Assembly: GCF_013283195.1 (NCBI RefSeq)
Contig: NZ_JABEKT010000002.1
Coordinates: 806,001 to 870,000, forward strand
Length of the DNA stretch: 64,000 nucleotides
Direction: 5' to 3'
From: Ensifer adhaerens
GTDB lineage: Bacteria > Pseudomonadota > Alphaproteobacteria > Rhizobiales > Rhizobiaceae
Shown here: one piece after another, positions 18,000 to 25,458 of the stretch
Layout of the letters: every line of letters begins with the position of its first letter
Numbering within the stretch: the stretch's first letter is position 1
Notes under the pieces: generated by a model
Told to the model about the DNA's origin: nothing
Databases searched by the model: none
What the model saw: only the letters and a program-made list of their open reading frames with translations
Translations under genes and position numbers: made by a program

Positions 18000-18065
18000 G
18001 AATTGGAAAATTCTCTCTGTTTCGCAACAATAGTTCACTTAATTTATGGATTATATCTTTAATCC
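18000..18065 (+). promoter_or_regulatory. Promoter region with two inverted repeats
   Basis: AT-rich stretch ahead of the sugar-type binding-protein gene. It contains GAATT-N4-AATTC (18000-18013) and GGATTA-N6-TAATCC (18048-18065). The second repeat abuts the ribosome-binding region, so it may act at promoter, operator or RNA level. Confidence 0.45.
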
Positions 18066-18082
18066 AGAGGATGAGAACCAGC

Positions 18083-19087
18083 ATGACGGAAGAGACCCGC
18101 ACCGGCGTCAACCGCCGCAACATTCTGAAGCTTACGGCCGCAGCCGGCATCGTCGCGGGGTCGGGGCTTCTGACAAGTCGTGCCGCCTTCGCTCAAGGCA
18201 AGCTCTCGCTCAAGGGCAAGCGCATCGGCATCAGCACCGCCGGCACGGACCATTTCTTCGATCTGCAGGCCTACAATGCCCAGGTCGAAGAGGTGAAGCG
18301 CCTCGGCGGCGAACCGATCGCTGTCGATGCCGGGCGCAACGACGGCAAGCTCGTCTCCCAGCTTCAAACCCTCATTGCGCAGAAGCCGGATGCGATCGTC
18401 CAGCTTCTCGGCACGCTGAGCGTGATCGATCCGTGGCTGAAGAAGGCGCGCGATGCGGATATTCCGGTCTTCACGATCGATGTCGGTTCGGTGAATTCGA
18501 TCAACAACTCCACATCGGACAACTGGGGTATCGGCAAGGACCTCGCTCTCCAGCTCGTTTCCGATATCGGGGGAGAGGGCAATATCGTCGTCTTCAACGG
18601 ATTTTACGGCGTTACGCCATGCGCGATCCGCTACGACCAGCTCGTCAACGTCATCAAGTACTTCCCGAAGGTGCAGATCGTGCAGCCGGAGCTGCGTGAC
18701 GTGATCCCGAACACGGTGCAGGACGCCTTCACCCAGATTACCGCAATCCTAAACAAGTACCCGGAGAAGGGCTCGATCAAGGCGATCTGGTCTGCCTGGG
18801 ACATCCCGCAGCTCGGGGCGACGCAGGCCCTGACCGCAGCTGGCCGCACCGAGATCAAGACCTATGGCGTCGACGGTAGCCCGGAAGTGCTCCAGCTCGT
18901 TGCCGACGCGAATTCGCCGGCTGCTGCCGACGTCGCCCAACAGCCGGCGGAGCTTGGTCGCGTCGCGATCCAGAACGTTGCGAGATACCTCGCCGGCGAG
19001 GCGCTGGCGCGGGAAACCTATGTGCCCGCTCTGCTCGCCAACAAGCAGAATGTCGGCGAAATCTCCAGGAAGCTCGGCATCGGCTGA
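18083..19087 (+). CDS. Sugar-type (RbsB-like) ABC substrate-binding protein, Tat-exported
   Basis: Periplasmic-binding-protein-fold I protein, about 334 residues. The N-terminus has a twin-arginine signal (NRRNILKLTAAAG) ending near AAFAQG, suggesting export in the folded state by Tat. Body motifs: GISTAGTDHFFDLQAYNAQ, DAGRNDGKLVSQLQTLIAQKPDAI, IPVFTIDVGS. ATG 18083 is preferred because AGAGG lies about 12 nt upstream; the in-frame ATG 18071 directly abuts that SD. First gene of a four-gene importer followed by a flavin monooxygenase. The ligand is unknown; the distal enzyme suggests a sulfur-containing compound rather than a plain sugar. Confidence 0.88.
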   Translation: MTEETRTGVNRRNILKLTAAAGIVAGSGLLTSRAAFAQGKLSLKGKRIGISTAGTDHFFDLQAYNAQVEEVKRLGGEPIAVDAGRNDGKLVSQLQTLIAQKPDAIVQLLGTLSVIDPWLKKARDADIPVFTIDVGSVNSINNSTSDNWGIGKDLALQLVSDIGGEGNIVVFNGFYGVTPCAIRYDQLVNVIKYFPKVQIVQPELRDVIPNTVQDAFTQITAILNKYPEKGSIKAIWSAWDIPQLGATQALTAAGRTEIKTYGVDGSPEVLQLVADANSPAAADVAQQPAELGRVAIQNVARYLAGEALARETYVPALLANKQNVGEISRKLGIG

Positions 19088-19110
19088 CACCACGTCGACA
19101 ACGGACAGCG

Positions 19111-19133
19111 ACGGATGGCTGCGATCCATCCGT
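19111..19133 (+). other. Stem-loop after the binding-protein gene
   Basis: ACGGATGG / CCATCCGT stem of 8 bp with a 7-nt loop, followed by TTTG. It lies 24 nt after the stop codon and before the ATPase gene; may act as a leaky terminator. Confidence 0.6.
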
Positions 19134-19159
19134 TTTGACGAGGCAAGGAGCGAACAGCA

Positions 19160-20695
19160 ATGGTCGAGGCAGTGAGGGGCGACGGCGGCGATATCATTCG
19201 CCTTGATGCCATCGTGAAGCGGTTCGGAGGCGCGCAGGCGCTCTCCGGAGCATCGCTCGTCGTCAGGCGCGGTACGGTGCACGGCCTCGTCGGCCAGAAC
19301 GGCGCTGGAAAGTCGACGTTGATCAAGCTGCTCGCCGGTCTTCATGAAGCAGACGAGGGCAGGATCGAGATCAATGGCAAGGTCTACGACCGGCTGACGC
19401 CGCATCTGGTCGAGGACCTCGGCATCCACTTCATCCATCAGGATCGGTTGCTGGTTCCAACCTTTACCGTCGGTGAAGCGCTGTTCCTCGGCCGCGAGCC
19501 GCGCATTGCAGGCACACCCTTCCTTGACCGTGCACTGATGCGTCGCCGGTCTGCGGAAATCCTTGATCGCTACTTCGGCCTTAGGCTGCCGCATTCGGCG
19601 CTGATTGCGGATCTTTCGGCTGCCGAAAAGCAGATCGTCCAGATCACGCGGGCGCTGCTCAATAATCCGAACGTCCTCGTCTTTGACGAGCCGACGGCAG
19701 CGCTCGTCCGGCGTGAGGCGGATCTGCTGTTCCAGCTCATCCGGCGCCTTCGGGACGATGGCGTCACGATTATCTACATCTCGCATTACCTCGGCGAAAT
19801 CGCAGCACTTTGCGACACGGTGACGGTTCTGCGCAACGGCCGCGATGTCGCCACGCTACCGCTCAAGGAGACCTCGGCTGCCGAAATCGGCGCGCTGATG
19901 GTCAATCGCGAGATTGGCGATCTGTATCCGAAGCCGCAGGTCGTTGCCGGCGAGGCGCTGCTTGCGGTGGATGACCTCAGCCTGTCCAACCGCTACGCCA
20001 ACGTATCCTTCACCCTGCACAAGGGGGAAGTACTGGGGCTGACGGGGCTCTTGGGTTCGGGTGCAAAGGAAACCCTCCGCACGCTCTTCGGTCTGGAAAC
20101 AGCCACCGCCGGTTCGGTGGCGGTCAAGGGCGAGACGATCTTCACCGCAAGTCCGGCGAAGGCTACCGCCAAAAGTCTCGCACTTGTGCCGGAAGACCGC
20201 CGGCGGGACGGCGTGGCGCTCGATCTTTCCGTCACGGAAAACACGACGCTTGCCAGCCTCGACCGTTTTTCCAAGGGCGTGCTCGATCTTGGCGCCGAAA
20301 GGCGTGCGACCGAAGAGCTCGTCAAACGGCTGCAGGTCAAGACTGATGGCATCGACGCGCTGGTCAAGACGCTGTCCGGTGGCAACCAGCAGAAGGTGGC
20401 GATCGCCAAATGGCTCAGCCGCCAGTCCGAGATCTACCTGCTCGACGAGCCGACAGTCGGCGTCGATATCGCAGCTAAGGTCGAGATCTACACGCTGATC
20501 GGCGAGCTTGCCCAACGCGGCGCGGGCGTGATCGTGCTTTCGTCCGATATTGAGGAATTGCTCGGGGTTACCGACCGCATCCTCGTATTCTTCCGCGGCC
20601 AGGTCACGCGGGAATTCATCTCCTCCCAAACGAGCCCCGATCAGATCCTTTCGGAAGTGACCGGTGCCTACGAGACGCTGAGCAATGTTGGTTGA
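19160..20695 (+). CDS. Sugar-type ABC transporter ATPase (RbsA-like, two ABC domains)
   Basis: 511 residues with duplicated nucleotide-binding domains. The first has Walker A GQNGAGKST and Walker B VFDEPTAAL, but its signature is LSAAEKQIV. The second has a degenerate Walker A (GLLGSGAKET) and an intact LSGGNQQKV signature, the usual asymmetric pattern of this family. The start is preceded by AAGGAG. It overlaps the next permease gene by 11 bp. Confidence 0.94.
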   Translation: MVEAVRGDGGDIIRLDAIVKRFGGAQALSGASLVVRRGTVHGLVGQNGAGKSTLIKLLAGLHEADEGRIEINGKVYDRLTPHLVEDLGIHFIHQDRLLVPTFTVGEALFLGREPRIAGTPFLDRALMRRRSAEILDRYFGLRLPHSALIADLSAAEKQIVQITRALLNNPNVLVFDEPTAALVRREADLLFQLIRRLRDDGVTIIYISHYLGEIAALCDTVTVLRNGRDVATLPLKETSAAEIGALMVNREIGDLYPKPQVVAGEALLAVDDLSLSNRYANVSFTLHKGEVLGLTGLLGSGAKETLRTLFGLETATAGSVAVKGETIFTASPAKATAKSLALVPEDRRRDGVALDLSVTENTTLASLDRFSKGVLDLGAERRATEELVKRLQVKTDGIDALVKTLSGGNQQKVAIAKWLSRQSEIYLLDEPTVGVDIAAKVEIYTLIGELAQRGAGVIVLSSDIEELLGVTDRILVFFRGQVTREFISSQTSPDQILSEVTGAYETLSNVG

Positions 20696-21737
20696 CGCCC
20701 CATACTATATTCCCGGCTCCTTGGCCGAACCGGCTCCAAGCAATCCGCAGGATCCGCAAGCTAGCGGACCCGCATACGGGCAGCGGGTGGCGGCACTTGC
20801 GCTGCGCGGCGGCTCGCTGGCCGTCTTTATCGGCGTCCTCGTGTTCTTCTCCGTGACAGCGCCGTTCTTCCTGACGATCGGCAATGTCGGTAACGTGCTT
20901 GGACAATCCGCCATCGCCGGCGTTCTTGCGATCGGCCTGACGATCGTCGTGATCGGCGGCGGTTCCAACGTCGTGACGGGTGGCATCGATCTTTCGCTTG
21001 CCGCAAACATGGGGCTGAGTGCGGCCGTCTATGCGACGCTCGTGCAGGCGGGGTACGGAGACCCCGTGGCAGTCATCGCCGCGCTGGGGACGGGGCTCGC
21101 CATTGGTGCCGTCAACGCGGCTGCGATCACACTCGCCGGCATCGTGCCGCTACTGGCGACACTGGCGGTGATGAACGTTGTCGCCGGCCTTGAGTTGGTA
21201 CTGACGAACAATACGGTGGTACCGGCTTCGACGGAACTTCTTCTCGCCCTGTCGGCAAGCGGGCCGTTCGGCATCCCCGTGCTCGCCTATGTTCTGCTTG
21301 GCTTCACACTGCTCGTTGCCGCCGTCGTGCAGTTTACGCCATTGGGGCTGAGGCTCTATGCGGTCGGCGAGTTTCCCGAGGCTGCGCGTGCCGCCGGGCT
21401 GCCCGTCAAGTCTTTCGTCGCCGGGTCCTTCCTCGCAAGTGGGCTGTGTGGCGGGTTTGCCGGGATCCTCTCCGTGTCCTTTCTGAGCGGCAGCACGACG
21501 GGGGCGGGCGATATGCTGCTCCCGGTCGTCGTCACGGCGTTGCTCGGCTCGGTGTTTTCGCGCCGGCTGGTGCCGACGATCACGGGAACGCTGCTCTCGA
21601 CGCTGTTCGTCGGTTTCCTGATCAACGGTTTCCAGCTTCTCAACATCTCGAGCACGCTGGTTAGCGGTGTTCAGGGCCTGCTCATCCTGCTTGTGGTGTC
21701 CGCAACGACGCTGCTGCGTCGCCAGGAGAATGTCTAA
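20685..21737 (+). CDS. Sugar-type ABC transporter permease (RbsC-like)
   Basis: 350 residues, about eight to ten membrane segments. The family motif GGIDLSLAANMGLSAA lies after the third segment. A 50-residue polar, Pro-rich N-terminal extension precedes the first helix. It overlaps the ATPase gene by 11 bp, so coupling is likely. Confidence 0.92.
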   Translation: MLVDAPYYIPGSLAEPAPSNPQDPQASGPAYGQRVAALALRGGSLAVFIGVLVFFSVTAPFFLTIGNVGNVLGQSAIAGVLAIGLTIVVIGGGSNVVTGGIDLSLAANMGLSAAVYATLVQAGYGDPVAVIAALGTGLAIGAVNAAAITLAGIVPLLATLAVMNVVAGLELVLTNNTVVPASTELLLALSASGPFGIPVLAYVLLGFTLLVAAVVQFTPLGLRLYAVGEFPEAARAAGLPVKSFVAGSFLASGLCGGFAGILSVSFLSGSTTGAGDMLLPVVVTALLGSVFSRRLVPTITGTLLSTLFVGFLINGFQLLNISSTLVSGVQGLLILLVVSATTLLRRQENV

Positions 21738-21738
21738 C

Positions 21739-22728
21739 ATGTCGGCTCGACAGCTTTCCGTTTCCATCCCGACAGTCGCCCGCAGCATCGGGCGCCACGC
21801 GCTCATTGCAGCACTTGCAGCGGTCTTCGTTCTCTTCGCATGGCTTGCGCCTGCATTCCTTTCCGGGGCCAACTTGCTCAGCGTTCTGGTCAACAATTTC
21901 GCGCTTCTCGCCATTGTCGCGATTGCCATGACATTCGCCGTCTCCGCCGGCGGCATTGACCTCTCGGTCGGCACCGCCATCGATTTCGCGAGCTTTGCCT
22001 TTGTCTCCCTCGTCCTCGCTGGGCAGCCTATCCCGATTGCCGCACTTGGCGGACTTGTCGGCGGTGTTGTCGTCGGCCTTTTCAATGCGGTGCTGATTGC
22101 GGGTATCGGCATTTCACCGTTTCTTGCCACGCTTGGCACGCTCTTCGTCGGTCGCAGTGTGCAACAGTTGCTGACCAATGGCGGCAATCCGGTCTATCTG
22201 CCGCCAACGGGCGTACCGGACGCCTTCCGATTTCTCGGCCACGGAACCATCGTGGGCATTCCGGTTCCGCTCGTCGTTGCTGCCCTGGTGGTCGCGGGCG
22301 CCTGGCTTGTCCTTTCGCGCACAAGGTTCGGTCGCGTGGTGCTTGCAAGCGGCATTCAGGCCAGCGTTGTGCGCTATTCGGGCATTGCGCTGCGGCGCTA
22401 CACGGCCGCGACCTACATCCTCGTGTCGGGCATCGCGGCCATTGTCGGCTTGATCCTCACCTCGACGGTGACCGTCTATATTCCATCGTCGGGCAACGCC
22501 TTCCTGCTCAACGCCATTGGCGCCACCTTCATCGGCACGACGCTGAGCCCGCATGGCCGGCCGAACATTCCCGGCACGGTGCTCGGCGTGCTTTTGCTCA
22601 GCATCGTCGCCAATGGTTTGCTTCTCTCCGGCCTGAACTTCTACTGGCAGCAGGTCGGCACGGGGCTTCTCATTTTCTCGGTTCTTGCGATTGGCTTTGC
22701 CAACCGCAAGGCGGCTGCAAGGACTTAG
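21739..22728 (+). CDS. Sugar-type ABC transporter permease (RbsC-like)
   Basis: 329 residues, second permease of the importer, forming a heterodimer with the previous product. The SAGGIDLSVGTAIDFASF motif is present, and the C-terminal half repeats the alternate helix/loop pattern of the family. ATG 21739 follows the preceding stop by 1 bp and has AGGAG upstream. Confidence 0.92.
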   Translation: MSARQLSVSIPTVARSIGRHALIAALAAVFVLFAWLAPAFLSGANLLSVLVNNFALLAIVAIAMTFAVSAGGIDLSVGTAIDFASFAFVSLVLAGQPIPIAALGGLVGGVVVGLFNAVLIAGIGISPFLATLGTLFVGRSVQQLLTNGGNPVYLPPTGVPDAFRFLGHGTIVGIPVPLVVAALVVAGAWLVLSRTRFGRVVLASGIQASVVRYSGIALRRYTAATYILVSGIAAIVGLILTSTVTVYIPSSGNAFLLNAIGATFIGTTLSPHGRPNIPGTVLGVLLLSIVANGLLLSGLNFYWQQVGTGLLIFSVLAIGFANRKAAART

Positions 22729-22890
22729 GGTCTTGCTGCGCGATTTTGCCTTGAACGTCGGCATCGATCACCGGTCTCTCGGTGGCAGTGTGCTGGCAGT
22801 GTTCGACCACGCCAAAGAGCCGGAACCCGTATGCGCCAACGAGAAAGCGTAAAAGGATCAGGCTGTTAAGCGCGTTACCGTTGTAGAAAT

Positions 22891-22906
22891 GATGCCAGCT
22901 GGCATC
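22891..22906. promoter_or_regulatory. Perfect 16-bp palindrome upstream of the flavin monooxygenase gene
   Basis: GATGCCAGCTGGCATC, a perfect dyad without spacer, ending 23 bp before the ATG of the monooxygenase gene. Position and symmetry fit a repressor operator or a site controlling a separate promoter for this last gene. Confidence 0.45.
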
Positions 22907-22929
22907 CCGTCAATGAGCTGGAGATTGCC

Positions 22930-24345
22930 ATGGCACGCCACATCCGTTTCAACGCCTTCGATATGAACTGTGTCGGCCATCAGTCGCCCGGCCTCTGGGC
23001 GCATCCGCGCGACAAGTCCTCGAAATACAAGGATCTTGATTACTGGCAGGATCTTGCCCGTACACTGGAGCGCGGCGTTTTCGACGGCATCTTCATCGCT
23101 GACGTCATCGGCTACTACGACGTCTACAAGGGCTCGAACTACCATGCCATTCACCAGGCGGCGCAGATCCCGGTCAATGATCCGCTGCAGCTTGTCGCGC
23201 CCATCGCCCTTGCCACCGAGCATCTCGGCATCGGCCTCACCGCGTCCACCTCGTTCGAGCACCCCTATACGTTCGCCCGGCGCCTGGCCACGGCCGATCA
23301 CCACTCCAAGGGCCGCCTGGGCTGGAACATCGTCACGTCCTATCTGGAAAGCGGTGCGAAGAATGTCGGGCAGGGTGGCTTGCGCAAGCACGACAACCGC
23401 TACGAGGTCGCCGCCGAGTATGTCGAGGTGCTCTACAAACTGCTCGAAGGATCGTGGGAAGAGGGTGCTGTGGTGCGCGACGGCAACAAGCGCATTTTCA
23501 CCCATCCGGAAAAGGTCCATGAAATCGCCCACAAGGGCAAGTTCTTCGAGGTTCCGGGCTACGGCCTGACGGAGCCGTCGCCGCAACGCACGCCAGTCCT
23601 CTACCAGGCTGGTGCATCTGGCCCCGGAAAGACCTTTGCCGCAGCCCATGCGGAATGCATCTTCGTGGCGGCGCCGACGAAGTCCGTGCTGAAGGCCTAT
23701 GTCGCCGATATCCGACAACGCATCGCCGACGCCGGCCGCGACCCGAAGAAGGTCTATATCTACACGTTGATCACGATCATCACCGACGAGACAGAAGAGA
23801 AGGCGCAGCGCAAGTTCGAGGATTACAAGAGCTACGTTTCCTACGACGGTTCACTGACGTTCATGTCGGGCTGGAGCGGGATCGATTTCGGCCAGTATGC
23901 CCCGACCGACGTCGTCGAAAAGATCGAGACGAATGCGATCCACTCGTTCGTCGAGCATATCGCTGGTGGCGACAAATCCTGGACCATCGACGAGCTTGCC
24001 CAGTTCGGGGGCATCGGCGGTATGGGGCCGGTCTTCGTCGGTTCGCCGACACGTATCTCCGATATCCTGCAGGAGTGGGTGGACGACACGGATGTTGACG
24101 GCTTCAACATTGCCTATGCGGTGACGCCAGACAGTTTCGAGGATGTCGTCGCGCATATCGTGCCAGAACTGCAAAAGCGCGGAGCCTATCCCACGACCTA
24201 CAGGCCGGGCACGTTGCGCGAGAAACTCTTCGGCGAAGGTCCCTATCTGCCGATCACTCACCCTGCAGATGGATATCGTGATATCGAAGCCGTGAAGCGA
24301 CGCGGCGCCGGTGGCGTGGCGGTGCTAAAAGCGGCGAACGCCTGA
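22930..24345 (+). CDS. DmoA/NtaA-family FMN-dependent monooxygenase
   Basis: 471-residue flavin-dependent monooxygenase of the bacterial luciferase-like superfamily, NtaA/SnaA/DmoA branch. It follows the family pattern all along: LNAFDM-like start, DYWQDLARTLERGVFDGIFIADV, GRLGWNIVTSYLESGAKNVG, PSPQRTPVLYQAGASGPG, GPVFVGSPTRISDILQEW, VDGFNIAYAVTP and THPADGYRD. From memory it is strikingly close to dimethylsulfide monooxygenase DmoA. Such enzymes use reduced FMN from a separate reductase to oxidise dimethylsulfide, nitrilotriacetate or related substrates. No reductase gene is adjacent. GGAG precedes the start. The 200-bp gap from the permease gene contains a 16-bp palindrome, so it may have its own promoter. 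Confidence 0.88.
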   Translation: MARHIRFNAFDMNCVGHQSPGLWAHPRDKSSKYKDLDYWQDLARTLERGVFDGIFIADVIGYYDVYKGSNYHAIHQAAQIPVNDPLQLVAPIALATEHLGIGLTASTSFEHPYTFARRLATADHHSKGRLGWNIVTSYLESGAKNVGQGGLRKHDNRYEVAAEYVEVLYKLLEGSWEEGAVVRDGNKRIFTHPEKVHEIAHKGKFFEVPGYGLTEPSPQRTPVLYQAGASGPGKTFAAAHAECIFVAAPTKSVLKAYVADIRQRIADAGRDPKKVYIYTLITIITDETEEKAQRKFEDYKSYVSYDGSLTFMSGWSGIDFGQYAPTDVVEKIETNAIHSFVEHIAGGDKSWTIDELAQFGGIGGMGPVFVGSPTRISDILQEWVDDTDVDGFNIAYAVTPDSFEDVVAHIVPELQKRGAYPTTYRPGTLREKLFGEGPYLPITHPADGYRDIEAVKRRGAGGVAVLKAANA

Positions 24346-24458
24346 TCGTCAGTGAATTAGCGCAACTCCGGTCGCCCCGGGACGCACATCCGCGCATCAG
24401 CCGGTACAACGCAGCCTCTTTGGCTCACGTGTACTTCCTGACCGTTTCAGCGCATCGC

Positions 24459-24650
24459 TCAGCGGAAGCGCGGGGGTTTTAGCGGGGCGTTGGTTTCGAG
24501 TTCATGTCTGCTCGCGAACCTTCCCAACAGGGAAAGGAGTTTTCCCTGTTCCTTGCTGTTTATGCTGTGCCGGACGCAGTGTTCTACGACATCGAACACC
24601 GGTTTGGGCGGTTGCGTATTCAGCCGTTGCTCAGGGGTATGTTTGGACAT
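24459..24650 (-). CDS. Small conserved-looking hypothetical protein (63 aa)
   Basis: Not recognised. 63 residues, basic and hydrophilic, with a helical middle (DVVEHCVRHSINSKEQGKLLSLLGRF) and no membrane segment or Cys cluster. Strong reason to call it: a perfect GGAGGTG ribosome-binding site 5-8 nt before the ATG, and natural amino-acid composition, unlike the shadow frames around it. A 10-bp perfect hairpin (24526-24550) lies within its coding sequence. Confidence 0.65.
   Translation of the reverse strand: MSKHTPEQRLNTQPPKPVFDVVEHCVRHSINSKEQGKLLSLLGRFASRHELETNAPLKPPRFR
24526..24550. other. Perfect 10-bp stem-loop within the small gene
   Basis: AACAGGGAAA pairs with TTTCCCTGTT around a 5-nt loop. 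No T-run follows on either strand. It sits inside the 63-codon minus-strand gene and may be fortuitous or regulate its mRNA. Confidence 0.4.
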
Positions 24651-24815
24651 GACTGCACCTCCGGTGGAGTAACGCCCATGAGGCGTTCGAGTTCCATCGG
24701 TTAGGCACTTTCTTGTCCCGCTTCAGGTTCGCTCTGGCCAAGCTGGGACATGATAACGGTCCGGCAGGGCCGCCGGAACGGTCGCACAGGAGTGTCGTCC
24801 TTCTCCGCGCTCTCC

Positions 24816-25082
24816 TTAGCGACCACCCATTGTCAGGGGTGGCCGAAACATGCGCAGGTACGGCTCGATGCTGTTTTCGATCTCCCTGCAAGCTCGCTCG
24901 TATTCCTCAATCAAAGACTGATCGGGGTGATCACTCGACCGCAGGGCATCAAGTTGCATCGAGGCTTCGGCATAGGCGACGAAAATCTCGCTCAAAGAAG
25001 GGCTTTTCAAGTCAGACAGAACATGCCGATAGAGAGGCAGGCGCAGCTTCAACCTCGCTCGGCCAATCTTCTCCAGTTTCAT
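24816..25082 (-). CDS. Small hypothetical protein (88 aa)
   Basis: Not recognised. 88 residues, predicted mostly helical: a basic N-terminal part (KLEKIGRARLKLRLPLYRHVL) followed by acidic amphipathic helices (EYERACREIENSIEPYLRMF). No signal peptide or membrane helix. ATG 25082 is preferred over 25088 because CGGAG lies 6 nt before it and would touch the earlier ATG. It is on the same strand as the 63-aa gene 165 bp downstream, so both may share a transcript. Confidence 0.6.
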   Translation of the reverse strand: MKLEKIGRARLKLRLPLYRHVLSDLKSPSLSEIFVAYAEASMQLDALRSSDHPDQSLIEEYERACREIENSIEPYLRMFRPPLTMGGR

Positions 25083-25458
25083 CTGCATCTCCGTATCGCT
25101 GCGAGATCACATGCACTTTTGGATTCAACTTTGCACGTTGCGAAAGGTTCCCCATTCCCAATCGACGCAAACAGATTTGATCTTCCCGCGGTGGCTTTTG
25201 CCGCCGATCGAACTCGAACTCGAACGCGACCCTCGACCCCAACACGTTCACCGCCGGAGAATGGGGCGGGGCCTGGAGCCGCGTCCAACCCTTCAGCGGG
25301 TCGCACAGCCTTTGCGCGCTGCCGTACGTGGAACGGTGCGGTGCCGAACGTCCACCGTTGGCCATGACGGTAGCGGTTGAGAGTGCCGCTGATCCAGGCA
25401 GATGCGACGGCCTCGAAGGGCCGTCGTCTCATCGGCGAAGGTCGCGCCGAGCGAAAGC
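25083..25458. other. Intergenic region without recognised gene
   Basis: 376 bp between the 88-aa gene and the M14 peptidase gene, both minus strand. The open frames here have Arg/Ser/Pro-rich shadow compositions and no SD. The promoter for the two small genes must lie here. Confidence 0.4.

Noticed and set aside
3126-24345. A complete DMSP-to-DMS-to-methanethiol pathway
   Set aside because: The lyase-like protein has lost most expected metal ligands, the genes are 19 kb apart and no flavin reductase or DMSP transporter gene was recognised.
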